DNA of 64,000 nucleotides, from positions 62,001 through 126,000 of the forward strand of contig JADJMW010000011.1 of the NCBI GenBank assembly GCA_016709385.1, written 5' to 3'. Positions 33,129 through 42,486 of the stretch are shown piece after piece (the stretch's first letter is position 1; every line of letters starts with the position of its first letter). Made by a program: the position numbers and the translations under genes. The notes under the pieces are model-generated. The model saw only the letters and a program-made list of their open reading frames with translations, searched no databases and was not told the DNA's origin. Source of the DNA: Candidatus Rubrivivax defluviihabitans. Lineage in GTDB: Bacteria > Pseudomonadota > Gammaproteobacteria > Burkholderiales > Burkholderiaceae_C.

Positions 33129-34664
33129 TCAGCCTTCGCGCCTGAGTGCCGGGAACAGGATCACGTCGCGGATGCTCTGGCTGTCGGTCAGCAGCATGAT
33201 CAGCCGGTCGATGCCGATGCCGCAGCCGCCGGCCGGCGGCATGCCGTATTCCAGCGCGCGGATGAAGTCGGCGTCGTAGTACATGGCCTCTTCGTCGCCG
33301 GCCTCCTTGTTCGCGGCCTGGGCCTGGAAGCGCGCGGCCTGGTCCTCGGCGTCGTTCAGTTCCGAGAAGCCGTTGGCCATCTCGCGGCCGGTGATGAAGA
33401 GTTCGAAGCGCTCGGTGACGGCCGGGTTGGTGTCGGAGGCACGCGCCAGCGGCGACACTTCCACCGGGTAGTCGACGATGAAGGTGGGTTGCCAGAGCTG
33501 CGCTTCGACCACGGCCTCGAAGACGCCGAACTGCAGCTCGGCCAGCTTCCAGTGCGCCGGCGGTTCCTCGCCCAGCGTCTTCAGCCGCGCGTGCAGCACG
33601 CTGGCGTCCTGGGCTTCGGCGGCGCTCAGGCCGGCGAAGGCCACCAGCGCCTCGCTCACCGTCATGCGGGCGAAGGGCCGGTCGAGGTCGACCTCCTTGC
33701 CGCCGTAGGTGAGCGTGGCGGTGCCGGCGGCGGCGCGCGCGGCGTGGCGCAGCACCTGTTCGGTGAAGTCCATCAGATCATGGTGCGTCCAGTAGGCCGC
33801 ATAGAACTCCATCATCGTGAATTCGGGGTTGTGGCGGACGCTGATGCCTTCGTTGCGGTAGCTGCGATTGATCTCGAACACACGCTCGAAGCCGCCCACC
33901 AGCAGCCGCTTCAGGTACAGCTCGGGCGCGATGCGCAGGAACATCTCCTGGTCCAGCGCGTTGTGGTGGGTGACGAAGGGCTTGGCGTTGGCGCCGCCCG
34001 GAATCGGGTGGAGCATGGGTGTCTCCACTTCCAGGAAGCCGTGCTCGACCATGAAGTTGCGGATCGAACTCACCGCCTTGCTGCGCGCCACGAAGCGCGC
34101 ACGCGCGGCCTCGTCGGTGATGAGGTCGACATAACGCTGGCGGTATTTCTGTTCCTGGTCGGCCATGCCGTGGAACTTGTCGGGCAGCGGGCGCAGGCTC
34201 TTGGTGAGCAGCCGCACCTGGGTCGCGCGGATCGAGAGCTCGCCGGTCTTGGTGCGGAACAGCGTTCCTTCGCAGCCCAGGATGTCGCCCAGGTCCCAGC
34301 GCTTGAAGGCGGCCAGCGCCTCGGGTCCCACTGTGTCCTGCGTCACGTAGAGCTGGATGCGACCGTGCTTGTCGCCCATCGAGCCGTCCTGCAGCGTGGC
34401 GAAGCAGGCGCGGCCCATCACGCGCTTGAGCATCATGCGGCCGGCCACCGCCACGGCCACCGCCTGCGGCTCCAGTTCCTCGTTCGGCACCTCGCCGTAG
34501 CGGTGGTGAAGTTCGGCCGCCTGATGGCGCGGCTTGAAGTCGTTGGGGAACGCGATGCCCGCGGTGCGCAGGGCGGCCAGCTTTTCGCGGCGTTCGGCGA
34601 TGAGCTGGTTGTCGTCGGCGGCCGGGGTCGGCGCGGCGGCGGGCGGAGCGTGGGTGTCGGACAT
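33129..34664 (-). CDS. lysS: Lysine-tRNA ligase, class II
   Basis: 511 residues. An N-terminal OB-fold anticodon-binding domain (AVAVAGRMMLKRVMGRACFA) leads into the class II core. Motif 1 lies around FMVEHGFLEVETPML. Motif 2 is FERVFEINRSYRNEGISVRHNPEFTMME in segments, and motif 3 is GCGIGIDRLIMLLTDS. It charges lysine tRNAs. The frame is open far upstream without stops, but MSDTHAPP at 34664 is the natural start, after which a low-complexity proline/alanine stretch precedes the conserved domain. Confidence 0.97.
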   Translation of the reverse strand: MSDTHAPPAAAPTPAADDNQLIAERREKLAALRTAGIAFPNDFKPRHQAAELHHRYGEVPNEELEPQAVAVAVAGRMMLKRVMGRACFATLQDGSMGDKHGRIQLYVTQDTVGPEALAAFKRWDLGDILGCEGTLFRTKTGELSIRATQVRLLTKSLRPLPDKFHGMADQEQKYRQRYVDLITDEAARARFVARSKAVSSIRNFMVEHGFLEVETPMLHPIPGGANAKPFVTHHNALDQEMFLRIAPELYLKRLLVGGFERVFEINRSYRNEGISVRHNPEFTMMEFYAAYWTHHDLMDFTEQVLRHAARAAAGTATLTYGGKEVDLDRPFARMTVSEALVAFAGLSAAEAQDASVLHARLKTLGEEPPAHWKLAELQFGVFEAVVEAQLWQPTFIVDYPVEVSPLARASDTNPAVTERFELFITGREMANGFSELNDAEDQAARFQAQAANKEAGDEEAMYYDADFIRALEYGMPPAGGCGIGIDRLIMLLTDSQSIRDVILFPALRREG

Positions 34665-34796
34665 CGGGCGGGCCGGAGTGAAGGCGCGGATTTTAGGCGG
34701 CGCGCCTGACGCCACGGCTGACACCGCTGGCGCCGCGGCAGCGCAGAGGTCGACCCGTAGAATCCGGCGCGCGCGCCGTTCCCGGTGCGACCCGAC

Positions 34797-36269
34797 ATGC
34801 CCGCCACGCTGCGCACCGGTACGGCGCTCTATGCGTCGGCTCTCCTGCTCGACCGCCTGCTCGGCCTGCTGCTGCTGCCGCTGCTCACGCGCGCCCTGTC
34901 TTCGGCCGACTATGGCGCCTGGACGCAGACGGCGGTGGCCGCCGGCATCCTGATGCCGGTGGTGCTGCTGGCCACGCCCACGGCCGTGGTGCGGTCGTTC
35001 TCGGGCGCGGTGGGCGCGTCGATGCGCCTGCGTTTCTTCGGCCGCCTGGGCGGCGTGGCACTGGCGCTGTTCCTGACCTGCGCCGTCGTCGTCCTGCTGT
35101 GGCGCGAGCCCTTCGCCGGCGTGGTCTACGGCGAAGCCGGCCGCGGTGCCCTGGTGCCGGCGTTGCTGGCCCTGCTGGCGGCCGACGCCACGGTGGACTT
35201 CGCCACCGCCTGGCTGCGCGCCACCGCTCGCATGGGGTGGATCGCGGCGGTGCTGGCACTGCGCAGCGGGCTGCGCTTCGGCGTGGTGCTGTGGCTGGTG
35301 GGCGACGGCGGCGTGGCGCTGGCCGACTGGCTGGGCGACTATGCGGCGGTGCAGTGTGCGCTGGCGCTGGCGGTGCTGGCAGGAACGTGGCTCCTGTTGC
35401 GGCGGGGTGACCGTGCCGCCGCTGCGAGCGGCGCGAGGTCGGCGCCCGAATTGCGCGAATTGCTGGCCTTCTGCCTGCCGTTGGTGGCGCTGGCGCTGTT
35501 CACCGCCTTCAGCGCCAGCTTCGACCGCTTCCTGCTCGTGCAACTGCTCGGCCTGGACGCGGTGGCGGTGTATGCCGCGGCGGTCTCGCTGAGCGGCATT
35601 CCGGCGCTGTTCTACACCGTGCTCGGCTTCACGCTGTTTCCGGTGCTGGCGCGGCACTGGAGCGAAGGGCGGCGTGATGAAGCGGCACGACTGACGACGC
35701 AGGCTCTGCAGGTGTTCGCCTTCCTGTGCCTGCCGGTGGCGCTGGCGCTGGCGCTGGCCGGACCGGCGCTGCTGCCGCTGCTGAGCACGGCCGAGTACCG
35801 CGCCGGGCCGGCGGTCTTCGCGCTGCTGGGTCTCGCGGTGGCGGCTTTCGGCCTGTACCAGATCGTGCTCTATGCGCTGCTGCTGGACGGCCGCAGCCGC
35901 CAGGTGCTGGCGCTGGCCATGGCGGCGGCGGCGCTGAATGCGCTGCTGAACCTGGTGCTGGCGCCGCGCTGGGGCCTGGTCGGTGCGGCCGCGGCGGCGG
36001 CAGCTTCCAACGCGGCCATGGTGCCGTGGGCGGCGCGGCTGGCGGCGCGCGCCATGCCGTGGTCGTTTCCATGGCTGCGCCTGGCCGGCGTGGCCTGGCG
36101 TGCGGCGGTGGCGGCACTGCCGCTGGCCTGGGCCACCGGGCCGTGGCACGCGGCCGAGCCGGTGTCGTGGGCGTGGGTGATCGGCGCGCTGGGTTTGGGG
36201 TCAGGTCTTTACTTCGCGCTGGACTGGCGCCATTCCGATTCGGCAGCCCGTATGCTGCTGCCCAAATGA
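34797..36269 (+). CDS. Polysaccharide flippase (Wzx/MATE-like)
   Basis: 490 residues with 12-14 hydrophobic helices throughout, the oligosaccharide flippase pattern. The N-terminus (YASALLLDRLLGLLLLPLLT) and DYGAWTQTAVAAG match the polysaccharide-synthesis export family. It would move an undecaprenyl-linked oligosaccharide to the periplasmic face. The ATG at 34797 is chosen; an in-frame GTG lies at 34785. It opens a plus-strand glycan operon and is followed 10 bp later by a methyltransferase. Confidence 0.87.
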   Translation: MPATLRTGTALYASALLLDRLLGLLLLPLLTRALSSADYGAWTQTAVAAGILMPVVLLATPTAVVRSFSGAVGASMRLRFFGRLGGVALALFLTCAVVVLLWREPFAGVVYGEAGRGALVPALLALLAADATVDFATAWLRATARMGWIAAVLALRSGLRFGVVLWLVGDGGVALADWLGDYAAVQCALALAVLAGTWLLLRRGDRAAAASGARSAPELRELLAFCLPLVALALFTAFSASFDRFLLVQLLGLDAVAVYAAAVSLSGIPALFYTVLGFTLFPVLARHWSEGRRDEAARLTTQALQVFAFLCLPVALALALAGPALLPLLSTAEYRAGPAVFALLGLAVAAFGLYQIVLYALLLDGRSRQVLALAMAAAALNALLNLVLAPRWGLVGAAAAAAASNAAMVPWAARLAARAMPWSFPWLRLAGVAWRAAVAALPLAWATGPWHAAEPVSWAWVIGALGLGSGLYFALDWRHSDSAARMLLPK

Positions 36270-36279
36270 TGCCCATGCG

Positions 36280-36993
36280 ATGAGCGGCGCCACTTCTCAA
36301 GCAACCCAGACGAGCCAGGCGACCCGAGCGGCCTTCGACCAGCAATACACGCTGAGCGCGCGGCAGTACCTGTCGCAGGTGGACTTCTACACCTGGACGC
36401 GTCACTTCCACGTGCTGCGCGACCTGTGCGCGCTGGTGCAGGGCGACGTGCTCGAAGTCGGCACCGGCGACGGCGTGGTGCGCCGCTGCCTGCAGCCGCT
36501 GGTGCGCAGCTATACCGTGGTCGACGTCAATGCCCAGCTGCAACCCGACGTGCTGGCCGACCTGCGCCAGCCGCAGCCTGCGCTTGCCGGCCGCTTCGAC
36601 GCCGTGGTCTGCACCGAGGTGCTGGAGCACATTCCGTGGGCCGACCTGCCGCTGTGTCTGGCGCAGCTGCACGGCTTCCTGCGTCCAGGCGGCCTGCTGT
36701 TCCTGACGCTGCCGCATCGAAAGGGCCACATGCTGGTGGTCACGCCGCGACAGAAACTGCTGAAGTGGCGCTTTCCGGTCGGCCTGACGAGCCTGGGCGA
36801 GGCCTGGAACCGCTTCGTGCGCCGGCGCATCTGGATCGACCCGCACCACTGCTGGGAGATCGGCGACGGCCAGGTCAGGCGCAGCCAGGTCGAGGACCGG
36901 TTGCGCGCCGCCGGGCTGGCCACCGAGCGCTTCGCCGAACTGCCGTATTGCGACTACTGGGTGCTGCGCCGGGCCGCACCGGCCGGTCCATGA
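36280..36993 (+). CDS. Class I SAM-dependent methyltransferase of the glycan locus
   Basis: 237 residues. SAM motif I is LEVGTGDGVVRR (about 57-68), followed by DAVVCTEVLEHIPW and FLRPGGLLFLTLPH, the canonical order. The target could be a sugar hydroxyl or a lipid-linked intermediate, judged only from its place among glycosyltransferases. It overlaps the next gene by 4 bp (ATGA). Confidence 0.88.
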   Translation: MSGATSQATQTSQATRAAFDQQYTLSARQYLSQVDFYTWTRHFHVLRDLCALVQGDVLEVGTGDGVVRRCLQPLVRSYTVVDVNAQLQPDVLADLRQPQPALAGRFDAVVCTEVLEHIPWADLPLCLAQLHGFLRPGGLLFLTLPHRKGHMLVVTPRQKLLKWRFPVGLTSLGEAWNRFVRRRIWIDPHHCWEIGDGQVRRSQVEDRLRAAGLATERFAELPYCDYWVLRRAAPAGP

Positions 36994-38378
36994 AGGTGCT
37001 GCTGGTGAGCTACCACTACCCGCCGATGGGCGGCGCCGGCGTGCAGCGGGCGCTGAAATTCAGCAAATACCTGGGCGACTTCGACGTGCAGTGCACGGTG
37101 CTGGCGGCACACGACCCCGGCTACCAGCAGGACCCGTCGCTGCTGGCCGAGATTCCCGGCACAGTGCGTGTGCTGCGCATCGAGCACCGGCCGCTGCTGC
37201 AGCGGGCGCTGGCCTGGCGCGCCGGCGCGGGTCGTGGTGCGGCCGCAGCGGCGGCGCCGGCCCAAGCAGCGGCATCGACCCGGCTTGCCCGCACGACGGT
37301 GTCCGCCGCCGGCCGGACGATGGCCGGCGCGGCCCGCCACCGGCTGCGCGACGCCGCGCTGGCCGCCTACGCCAGTGTCCACTTCCCCGACGACAAGGCC
37401 GGCTGGGCGCGGCGCGCCCGGGCGCCAGCGCTGTCGCTGTTGCGCGACGAGTGCTTCGACCTCGTCTTCAGCACCGCGCCACCGATGTCGGACCACGCCC
37501 TGGCTGCCATGCTGGCGCGCCGGGCGGGGCTGCCCTGGGTGGCCGACTACCGCGACCTGTGGACCGAGAACCCGGCCTACGCCGCCCCGGCCTGGCGTCG
37601 AGCGCTGGACCGCCGCACCGAAGCGGCCTGGCTGGCGCAGGCCGCCGGTGTGGTCACGGTGACGCCCTCGTGGCAGCGGCTGCTGGCGGCGAGGTTGGGG
37701 CCGGGTCGGCCGGTGGCCTTCATTCCCAACGGCTACGACGAGGCCGACTTCGCGGCGCTGGCGCCCGCGCAGCGCGACGATGCTGCCTTCCGGCTCGTCC
37801 ACACCGGCGCTTTCTACGGCCCGCGCGACCCGGGCACCCTGCTCGAGGCCCTGGCGTTGTATCTGGGCAGCGCGCCGCCCGCCGCGCGCCCGCTGCGCCT
37901 GCGGCTGGTGGGCATGATGGGTGGCCGCTTCGCCGACAAGCTGCGCGCCTTCGAGGCCAGGTATCCGGGCGTCGTCGAACAACGCCCCTACGTGCCGCAC
38001 CACGAGGCGCTGGCCGAGATGCTGGCCGCCGACGCCTTGCTGCTGGTGGTGGGCGCGGGCGATGGCCAGCGCGCCCGCGCCACCGTGGCCGGCACGCTGC
38101 CGGGCAAGATCTTCGAATACCTGCGCGCGGCGCGGCCGGTGCTGCTGCTGGGTGACGAAGCCGGCGACGCCGCGGCCCTGCTGCGCCAGCACGGCCGCGG
38201 CTGGGTGGCCGACGAGACGCAGCCGGCGGCCATTGCCGCGGCGCTGCGGCAGATGATGCAGGCCGCGCCCGAAGTGCCTTCGGCACCCACCGCCGGCGTG
38301 GCGCGCTTCGAACGCCGCGCGCTGGCCGGCGAACTGGCGCAGTTCCTGCGCCGCTGCCGCGACGGCTGGAAACCGTGA
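36990..38378 (+). CDS. Glycosyltransferase, family 4-like (GT-B fold)
   Basis: 462 residues. The N-terminus VSYHYPPMGGAGVQRALKF is the typical donor-side GT4 opening. An alanine-rich insertion (about 72-110) is followed by WVADYRDLWTENP. FIPNGYDEADF and the C-terminal KIFEYLRAARPVLLLGD with the E-x7-E region complete the GT-B pattern. It transfers a sugar from a nucleotide donor onto the growing glycan. ATG at 36990 overlaps the preceding stop. Confidence 0.88.
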   Translation: MKVLLVSYHYPPMGGAGVQRALKFSKYLGDFDVQCTVLAAHDPGYQQDPSLLAEIPGTVRVLRIEHRPLLQRALAWRAGAGRGAAAAAAPAQAAASTRLARTTVSAAGRTMAGAARHRLRDAALAAYASVHFPDDKAGWARRARAPALSLLRDECFDLVFSTAPPMSDHALAAMLARRAGLPWVADYRDLWTENPAYAAPAWRRALDRRTEAAWLAQAAGVVTVTPSWQRLLAARLGPGRPVAFIPNGYDEADFAALAPAQRDDAAFRLVHTGAFYGPRDPGTLLEALALYLGSAPPAARPLRLRLVGMMGGRFADKLRAFEARYPGVVEQRPYVPHHEALAEMLAADALLLVVGAGDGQRARATVAGTLPGKIFEYLRAARPVLLLGDEAGDAAALLRQHGRGWVADETQPAAIAAALRQMMQAAPEVPSAPTAGVARFERRALAGELAQFLRRCRDGWKP

Positions 38379-39499
38379 AGCGCCACCTGTGCCTGCTGGG
38401 CGACGCCAACAGCGTGCACCTGCGGCGCTGGGCGCAGGAGATGCTCGCGCGCGGCTGGCGCGTTTCGGTGGTGACGGCGAGGCCGCAGCCGATGGACGAT
38501 GTCGAGCAGCGCGTGCTGGCACCGGTGTTGCGCCAGACCGACTGGCTGTGGCGCGCGGGCGCGGCGCGCCGGCACGTGCAGGACCTGGCGCCCGATATCG
38601 TGCACGCGCACTACGTCACCTCCTATGGCACGCTGGCGGCGCGCTGCGGACGCCACCCGCTGGTGATGACGGCCTGGGGCAGCGACCTGCTGGTGACACC
38701 GCGCCAGAGCGCGCTGCTGCGTTGGCTCACGGGCTGGACGCTGCGCCACGCCGACCTCGTCACCGGCGATTCGCAGGACCTGGTGGAGGCCATCGACGCC
38801 TATGGTCCGCGCCGCCCCGCGGTGCGCATCCATTGGGGCGCCGATACGGCGCGCTTCCACCCCGTGCCCTGGGCCGCCAAGCCTGGTTTCGGCATCGCCA
38901 GCCTGCGCGCATGGGACGACAACTACCGCATCCAGGTCATCGTGGCCGCGCTCGGCCGGCTGCTGCAGGCCGCCCCCGAGGCGCCGGCACACCTGCACCT
39001 GCTCGGCGGTGGCCCGAGCGAGGCCGAACTTCGCGCGCAGGTGCGCACGCTGGGCCTGCAGGACCAGGTCACGTTCCACGGCCGCGTCGGCGACGCCGAG
39101 ATGCAGGCCGTGCTGGCACGGTGCAAGGTGTCGGTGTCGGTGCCGCTGAGCGATGCCACCTCGGTGGCCATGCTGGAGAGCATGGCCTGCGGCTTGCCGG
39201 TGCTGGCCAGCGACCTGCCGGCCAACCGCGAATGGCTGGGCGACAACGACGGTCTGTGGGTGCCGGTGGCCGGAGGCGACGATGACGCGGCCGCCGCGCT
39301 GGCCGTGGCGCTGCAGGCGCTGTGGCAGGACGACGGACGCGCGCTGCGCCTGGGCGAGCGCAACCTGGCGCGGATCCGGCAGGACGGCCGGCGCGAGGCG
39401 CAGATGGACGCCGTGTCGATGCTGTACAAGCGGCTGCTGCTGGAGGCCGGCCGCGAGAGCCGCAAGGCGGGCCGGACCGCAGACCGCGGAGGGCACTGA
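38375..39499 (+). CDS. Glycosyltransferase, family 4
   Basis: 374 residues from a GTG overlapping the preceding stop. The N-terminal LLGDANSVHLRRWAQEM and HAHYVTSYG, then MTAWGSDLL and GDSQDLVEAI, and the C-terminal VSVPLSDATSVAMLESMACG (E-x7-E type catalytic region) fit GT4. The C-terminal tail is basic (RESRKAGRTADRGGH). It overlaps the next gene by one base (TGATG). Confidence 0.9.
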   Translation: MKRHLCLLGDANSVHLRRWAQEMLARGWRVSVVTARPQPMDDVEQRVLAPVLRQTDWLWRAGAARRHVQDLAPDIVHAHYVTSYGTLAARCGRHPLVMTAWGSDLLVTPRQSALLRWLTGWTLRHADLVTGDSQDLVEAIDAYGPRRPAVRIHWGADTARFHPVPWAAKPGFGIASLRAWDDNYRIQVIVAALGRLLQAAPEAPAHLHLLGGGPSEAELRAQVRTLGLQDQVTFHGRVGDAEMQAVLARCKVSVSVPLSDATSVAMLESMACGLPVLASDLPANREWLGDNDGLWVPVAGGDDDAAAALAVALQALWQDDGRALRLGERNLARIRQDGRREAQMDAVSMLYKRLLLEAGRESRKAGRTADRGGH

Positions 39500-40518
39500 T
39501 GGCCGGCGAGCACCTCGTCAGCATCGTCGTGCCCTGCCGCAACGAGGCCGCATTCATCGACGCCTTCTGCGCCGACGCCATGCGCCAGGCGCTGGCGCCG
39601 CCCTGGCAGCTGGAACTGATCGTCGCCGACGGCCACAGCGACGACGGCACGCGCGAGCGCCTGCAGGCGCTGGCCGCGGCCGAACCCCGGCTGCGGGTCG
39701 TCGACAACCCGGCGCGTTTCGTCGCCGCCGGGCTGAACCGTGCGCTGGCGGCGGCGGGGGGTGCGGTCATCGTGCGCATGGACGTGCACACGCGCTACGC
39801 GCCCGACTACGTTGCGCAGTGCCTCGCTGCGCTGCGGCGCAGCGGCGCCGACAACGTCGGCGGCCCCTGGCGCGCCGAAGGCGTGGGCGGCTGGGGCCGC
39901 GCCATCGCCGCGGCTTTCCAGTCGCGCTGGGTGGCCGGCGGCGCGCGCTCGCGAGACCTCGCCTTCGAAGGCGAGGTCGACACCGTCTACCTCGGCTGCT
40001 GGCCGCGCGCCAGCTTCGATCGTTTCGGCGGCTTCGACGAGATGCTGGTGCGCAACCAGGACGACGAGCACAACCTGCGCATCGTTCGCGGCGGCGGGCG
40101 CGTGTGGCAGAGCGCGGCCATCCGCTCGACCTACCGGCCGCGCGATTCGCTCGCGGCGCTGTGGCGGCAGTGGCTGCAGTACGGCTACTGGAAGGCCTTC
40201 GTGATGAAGAAGCACGGCCAGGCGGCGGCGTTGCGCCACCGCGTGCCGGGGTTGTTCGTTGCCGGGTTGGGGTTGGCCTCGCTGGGGGCCCTGGCCGGCT
40301 GGCCGTTGGCGCTGGCCGTGCTGGTGGCGGCTTATGCCGCGCTGTTGCTGGGGCTCTCGGTGACGGTGGCGTCCGGGTCGTCCTGGTCCCTGCTGTGGCG
40401 GTTGCCGTTCGTCATCGCCGCGCAGCAGCTGGGCTACGGCATCGGCAGCCTGATCGGCCACTGGGACGCCTGGCGCCACGGCCAGGGTCGGGAGCGATTT
40501 GCAGGACTGACGCGATGA
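39499..40518 (+). CDS. Glycosyltransferase, family 2, membrane-anchored
   Basis: 339 residues. The GT-A domain starts VSIVVPCRNEAAFIDAF; metal/donor motifs VADGHSDDGT and VRMDVHTRYA (the DxD equivalent is D-V-H) are visible, followed by EDDE-like NQDDEHNL. Two hydrophobic helices (about 247-290) and a final membrane-associated segment (WRLPFVIAAQQLGYGIGSL) anchor it. The layout resembles ExoA-type beta-glucosyltransferases. ATG at 39499. Confidence 0.9.
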   Translation: MAGEHLVSIVVPCRNEAAFIDAFCADAMRQALAPPWQLELIVADGHSDDGTRERLQALAAAEPRLRVVDNPARFVAAGLNRALAAAGGAVIVRMDVHTRYAPDYVAQCLAALRRSGADNVGGPWRAEGVGGWGRAIAAAFQSRWVAGGARSRDLAFEGEVDTVYLGCWPRASFDRFGGFDEMLVRNQDDEHNLRIVRGGGRVWQSAAIRSTYRPRDSLAALWRQWLQYGYWKAFVMKKHGQAAALRHRVPGLFVAGLGLASLGALAGWPLALAVLVAAYAALLLGLSVTVASGSSWSLLWRLPFVIAAQQLGYGIGSLIGHWDAWRHGQGRERFAGLTR

Positions 40519-41228
40519 CCGAACCCGGGCACGTGCACGAACACGACGAGGCCCGCGCCATCGCCGAGCGCTATGCGCGGCGCGAGGTCGGCGATCGCTA
40601 CCACCCGCTGCGCCCCGAGATCTGGCAGTCGCGCCACGACCGCGAACGGGCACTGATCCGGCTTTTGCGCCGCCATGTGCAGGTCCCGGTGGCCGCCCTG
40701 GACGTGCTGGAAGTGGGTTGCGGCCACGGCGACAACCTGCTGGAGCTGCTGCGCCTGGGCTTCGACCCGGCGCGCCTGGTCGGCAACGAACTGCTGCCCG
40801 AGCGCGTGGCAGCCGCACGCCAGCGGCTTCCCGCGGCGACGCGGCTGCTGGAGGGTGACGCCACTCAGCTCGCGCTGCCCGACGGCAGCTTCGACCTCGT
40901 CGTGGCTTCCACCGTCTTCAGCTCGATCCTCGACGACAGTTTCCAGCAGCGCCTGGCCGCCGCGATGTGGCGCTGGGTGCGACCCGGCGGCGCCGTGCTC
41001 TGGTACGACTTCACGCTCGACAACCCGCGCAATACCGACGTGCGCGCGGTGCCGCTGCGGCGGCTGCGCGAGCTGTTCCCGGCCGCCCGCATCGACGCCC
41101 GCCGTGTCACGCTGGCGCCACCGATCGGCCGCCACGTCGTGCGCCTGCACCCGGCCGCCTGGCGGTGGTTCAACGCCCTGCCGCTGCTGCGCACGCACGT
41201 GCTGGCGTGGGTGGGCAAGGCAGGCTGA
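40515..41228 (+). CDS. Class I SAM-dependent methyltransferase
   Basis: 237 residues. Motif I LEVGCGHGDNLLEL, post-motif VGNELLPERV, FDLVVASTVFSSI and VRPGGAVLWYDF are canonical. RARR-type extension at the N-terminus includes YARREVGDRYHPLRPE, seen in methyltransferases of lipopolysaccharide clusters. The ATG overlaps the stop of the GT2 gene. It is the last gene before the 79-bp AT-richer gap that holds the first DUF4143 palindrome. Confidence 0.88.
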   Translation: MTEPGHVHEHDEARAIAERYARREVGDRYHPLRPEIWQSRHDRERALIRLLRRHVQVPVAALDVLEVGCGHGDNLLELLRLGFDPARLVGNELLPERVAAARQRLPAATRLLEGDATQLALPDGSFDLVVASTVFSSILDDSFQQRLAAAMWRWVRPGGAVLWYDFTLDNPRNTDVRAVPLRRLRELFPAARIDARRVTLAPPIGRHVVRLHPAAWRWFNALPLLRTHVLAWVGKAG

Positions 41229-41272
41229 GGCGCCGGCCGGCTGCGCCGTGGCGTCGGGGAGGGCAGTGCATA

Positions 41273-41311
41273 TCATTGCAAACTGATCGACACATGATCA
41301 AAATGCAATGA
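41273..41311. repeat. Nested interrupted palindrome at the start of the first AAA/DUF4143 gene
   Basis: TCATTGCA (41273-41280) pairs with TGCAATGA (41304-41311), and inside them TGATC pairs with GATCA. The stretch is far more AT-rich than its surroundings and the right arm contains the ATG at 41308. It could be an autoregulatory operator or an mRNA structure hiding the start. A comparable element precedes the second DUF4143 gene. Confidence 0.75.
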
Positions 41312-42465
41312 TGTTGACGCGAAGACTCGAGCATCTGCTGCAGCAACGCCTGCGCCAGGCCCCCGCCGTCGTGCTGCTGGGCCCGCGCCAGGTGGGCAAG
41401 ACCTCGCTGGCCAGGGAGGTCGCCGCACGGCACCCCGGTGCCCTGGTGCTGGACCTGGAGCGCGCGTCGGACCGCGCCGCGCTCGAACGGCCCGAGCTCT
41501 TCTTCGCCGCTCACCGCGACCGGCTGCTGGTGCTCGACGAAGTGCAGCACCTGCCGCGTCTGTTCGAGGCGCTGCGCCCCGAAATCGACGCCGACCGCCG
41601 GCCCGGGCGCTTCCTGCTGCTGGGGTCGGCGTCGGGTGATCTGCTGCGACAGTCCGGCGAGTCGCTGGCGGGCCGTGTGTCGTACCTGGAGTTGACGCCG
41701 TTCCTGGCGGCCGAGCTGATGCCGGACCTGGCGGGCCTGCAGTCGTTGTGGCTGCGCGGGGGGTTCCCTTTGAGCTGGCTCGCTCCGGACGACGAGGCCT
41801 CGTTCAGCTGGCGCCAGGACTTCATCCGCACCTTCCTGCAGCGCGACCTGCCGGGCCTGGGCCTGCGCATCCCCGCCGAGACGCTGCGGCGTTTCTGGCA
41901 GATGCTGGCGCACCTGCAGGGGCAGATGTTCAACGCCTCGCAGCTGGGCCAGTCCTTGGGCGGCGCATCCCACAGCACGGCGACGCGCTACCTCGACGTG
42001 CTCGCCGACACGCTGATGGTGCGGCGCCTGCCGCCGCACCTGCCGAACCTGGGCAAGCGGCTGGTGAAATCGCCGAAGGTCTATCTGCGCGACAGCGGCC
42101 TGCTGCACGCCCTGCTGGGCCTGGCCACGGTGCGCGAGCTGCAGGGTCACCCGGTGGCCGGCGCGTCGTGGGAAGGTTTCGTGGTCGAGCAGGTGGCGGC
42201 GCAGTTGCCGGCCGATGCGCAACTGAGCTTCTACCGCACGGCCGTCGGTGCCGAGATCGACCTCATCGTCGAGCACCGCGGGCGAACGCTGGCGGTGGAG
42301 ATCAAGTTCTCGTCAGCACCGAAGCCGGCGCGCGGCTTCTGGCAGGCGCTGCAGGACCTGGGCATCGAGCGCGCCTTTGTCGTTGCGCCGGTGACGCACC
42401 GCTATCCGCTGGCCGAAGGCGTCGAGGTTTTGCCGCTGCAGGAACTGGGGACGCTGTGCGCCTGA
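41308..42465 (+). CDS. AAA_14/DUF4143 ATPase
   Basis: 385 residues. The P-loop is LLGPRQVGKTSLA (about residues 27-39) and the Walker B-like DEVQHLP is near 73. A winged-helix region follows (ASQLGQSLGGASHSTATRYLDVL), then the DUF4143 C-terminus. There EIDLIVEH and VEIKFS look like a PD-(D/E)xK nuclease core (D...E-x-K). This combination defines a widespread family of unknown function, often horizontally moved. It sits inside a glycan operon with which it has no obvious link. ATG at 41308; the next codon is also ATG. Confidence 0.9.
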   Translation: MMLTRRLEHLLQQRLRQAPAVVLLGPRQVGKTSLAREVAARHPGALVLDLERASDRAALERPELFFAAHRDRLLVLDEVQHLPRLFEALRPEIDADRRPGRFLLLGSASGDLLRQSGESLAGRVSYLELTPFLAAELMPDLAGLQSLWLRGGFPLSWLAPDDEASFSWRQDFIRTFLQRDLPGLGLRIPAETLRRFWQMLAHLQGQMFNASQLGQSLGGASHSTATRYLDVLADTLMVRRLPPHLPNLGKRLVKSPKVYLRDSGLLHALLGLATVRELQGHPVAGASWEGFVVEQVAAQLPADAQLSFYRTAVGAEIDLIVEHRGRTLAVEIKFSSAPKPARGFWQALQDLGIERAFVVAPVTHRYPLAEGVEVLPLQELGTLCA

Positions 42466-42486
42466 CGCGGCCGTCGATAATCCGAC

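Noticed and set aside
34665..36149. Upstream in-frame extension of lysS to about 1000 residues
   Set aside because: The extension lies antisense to the flippase gene and is low-complexity; the LysS N-terminus fits the ATG at 34664.
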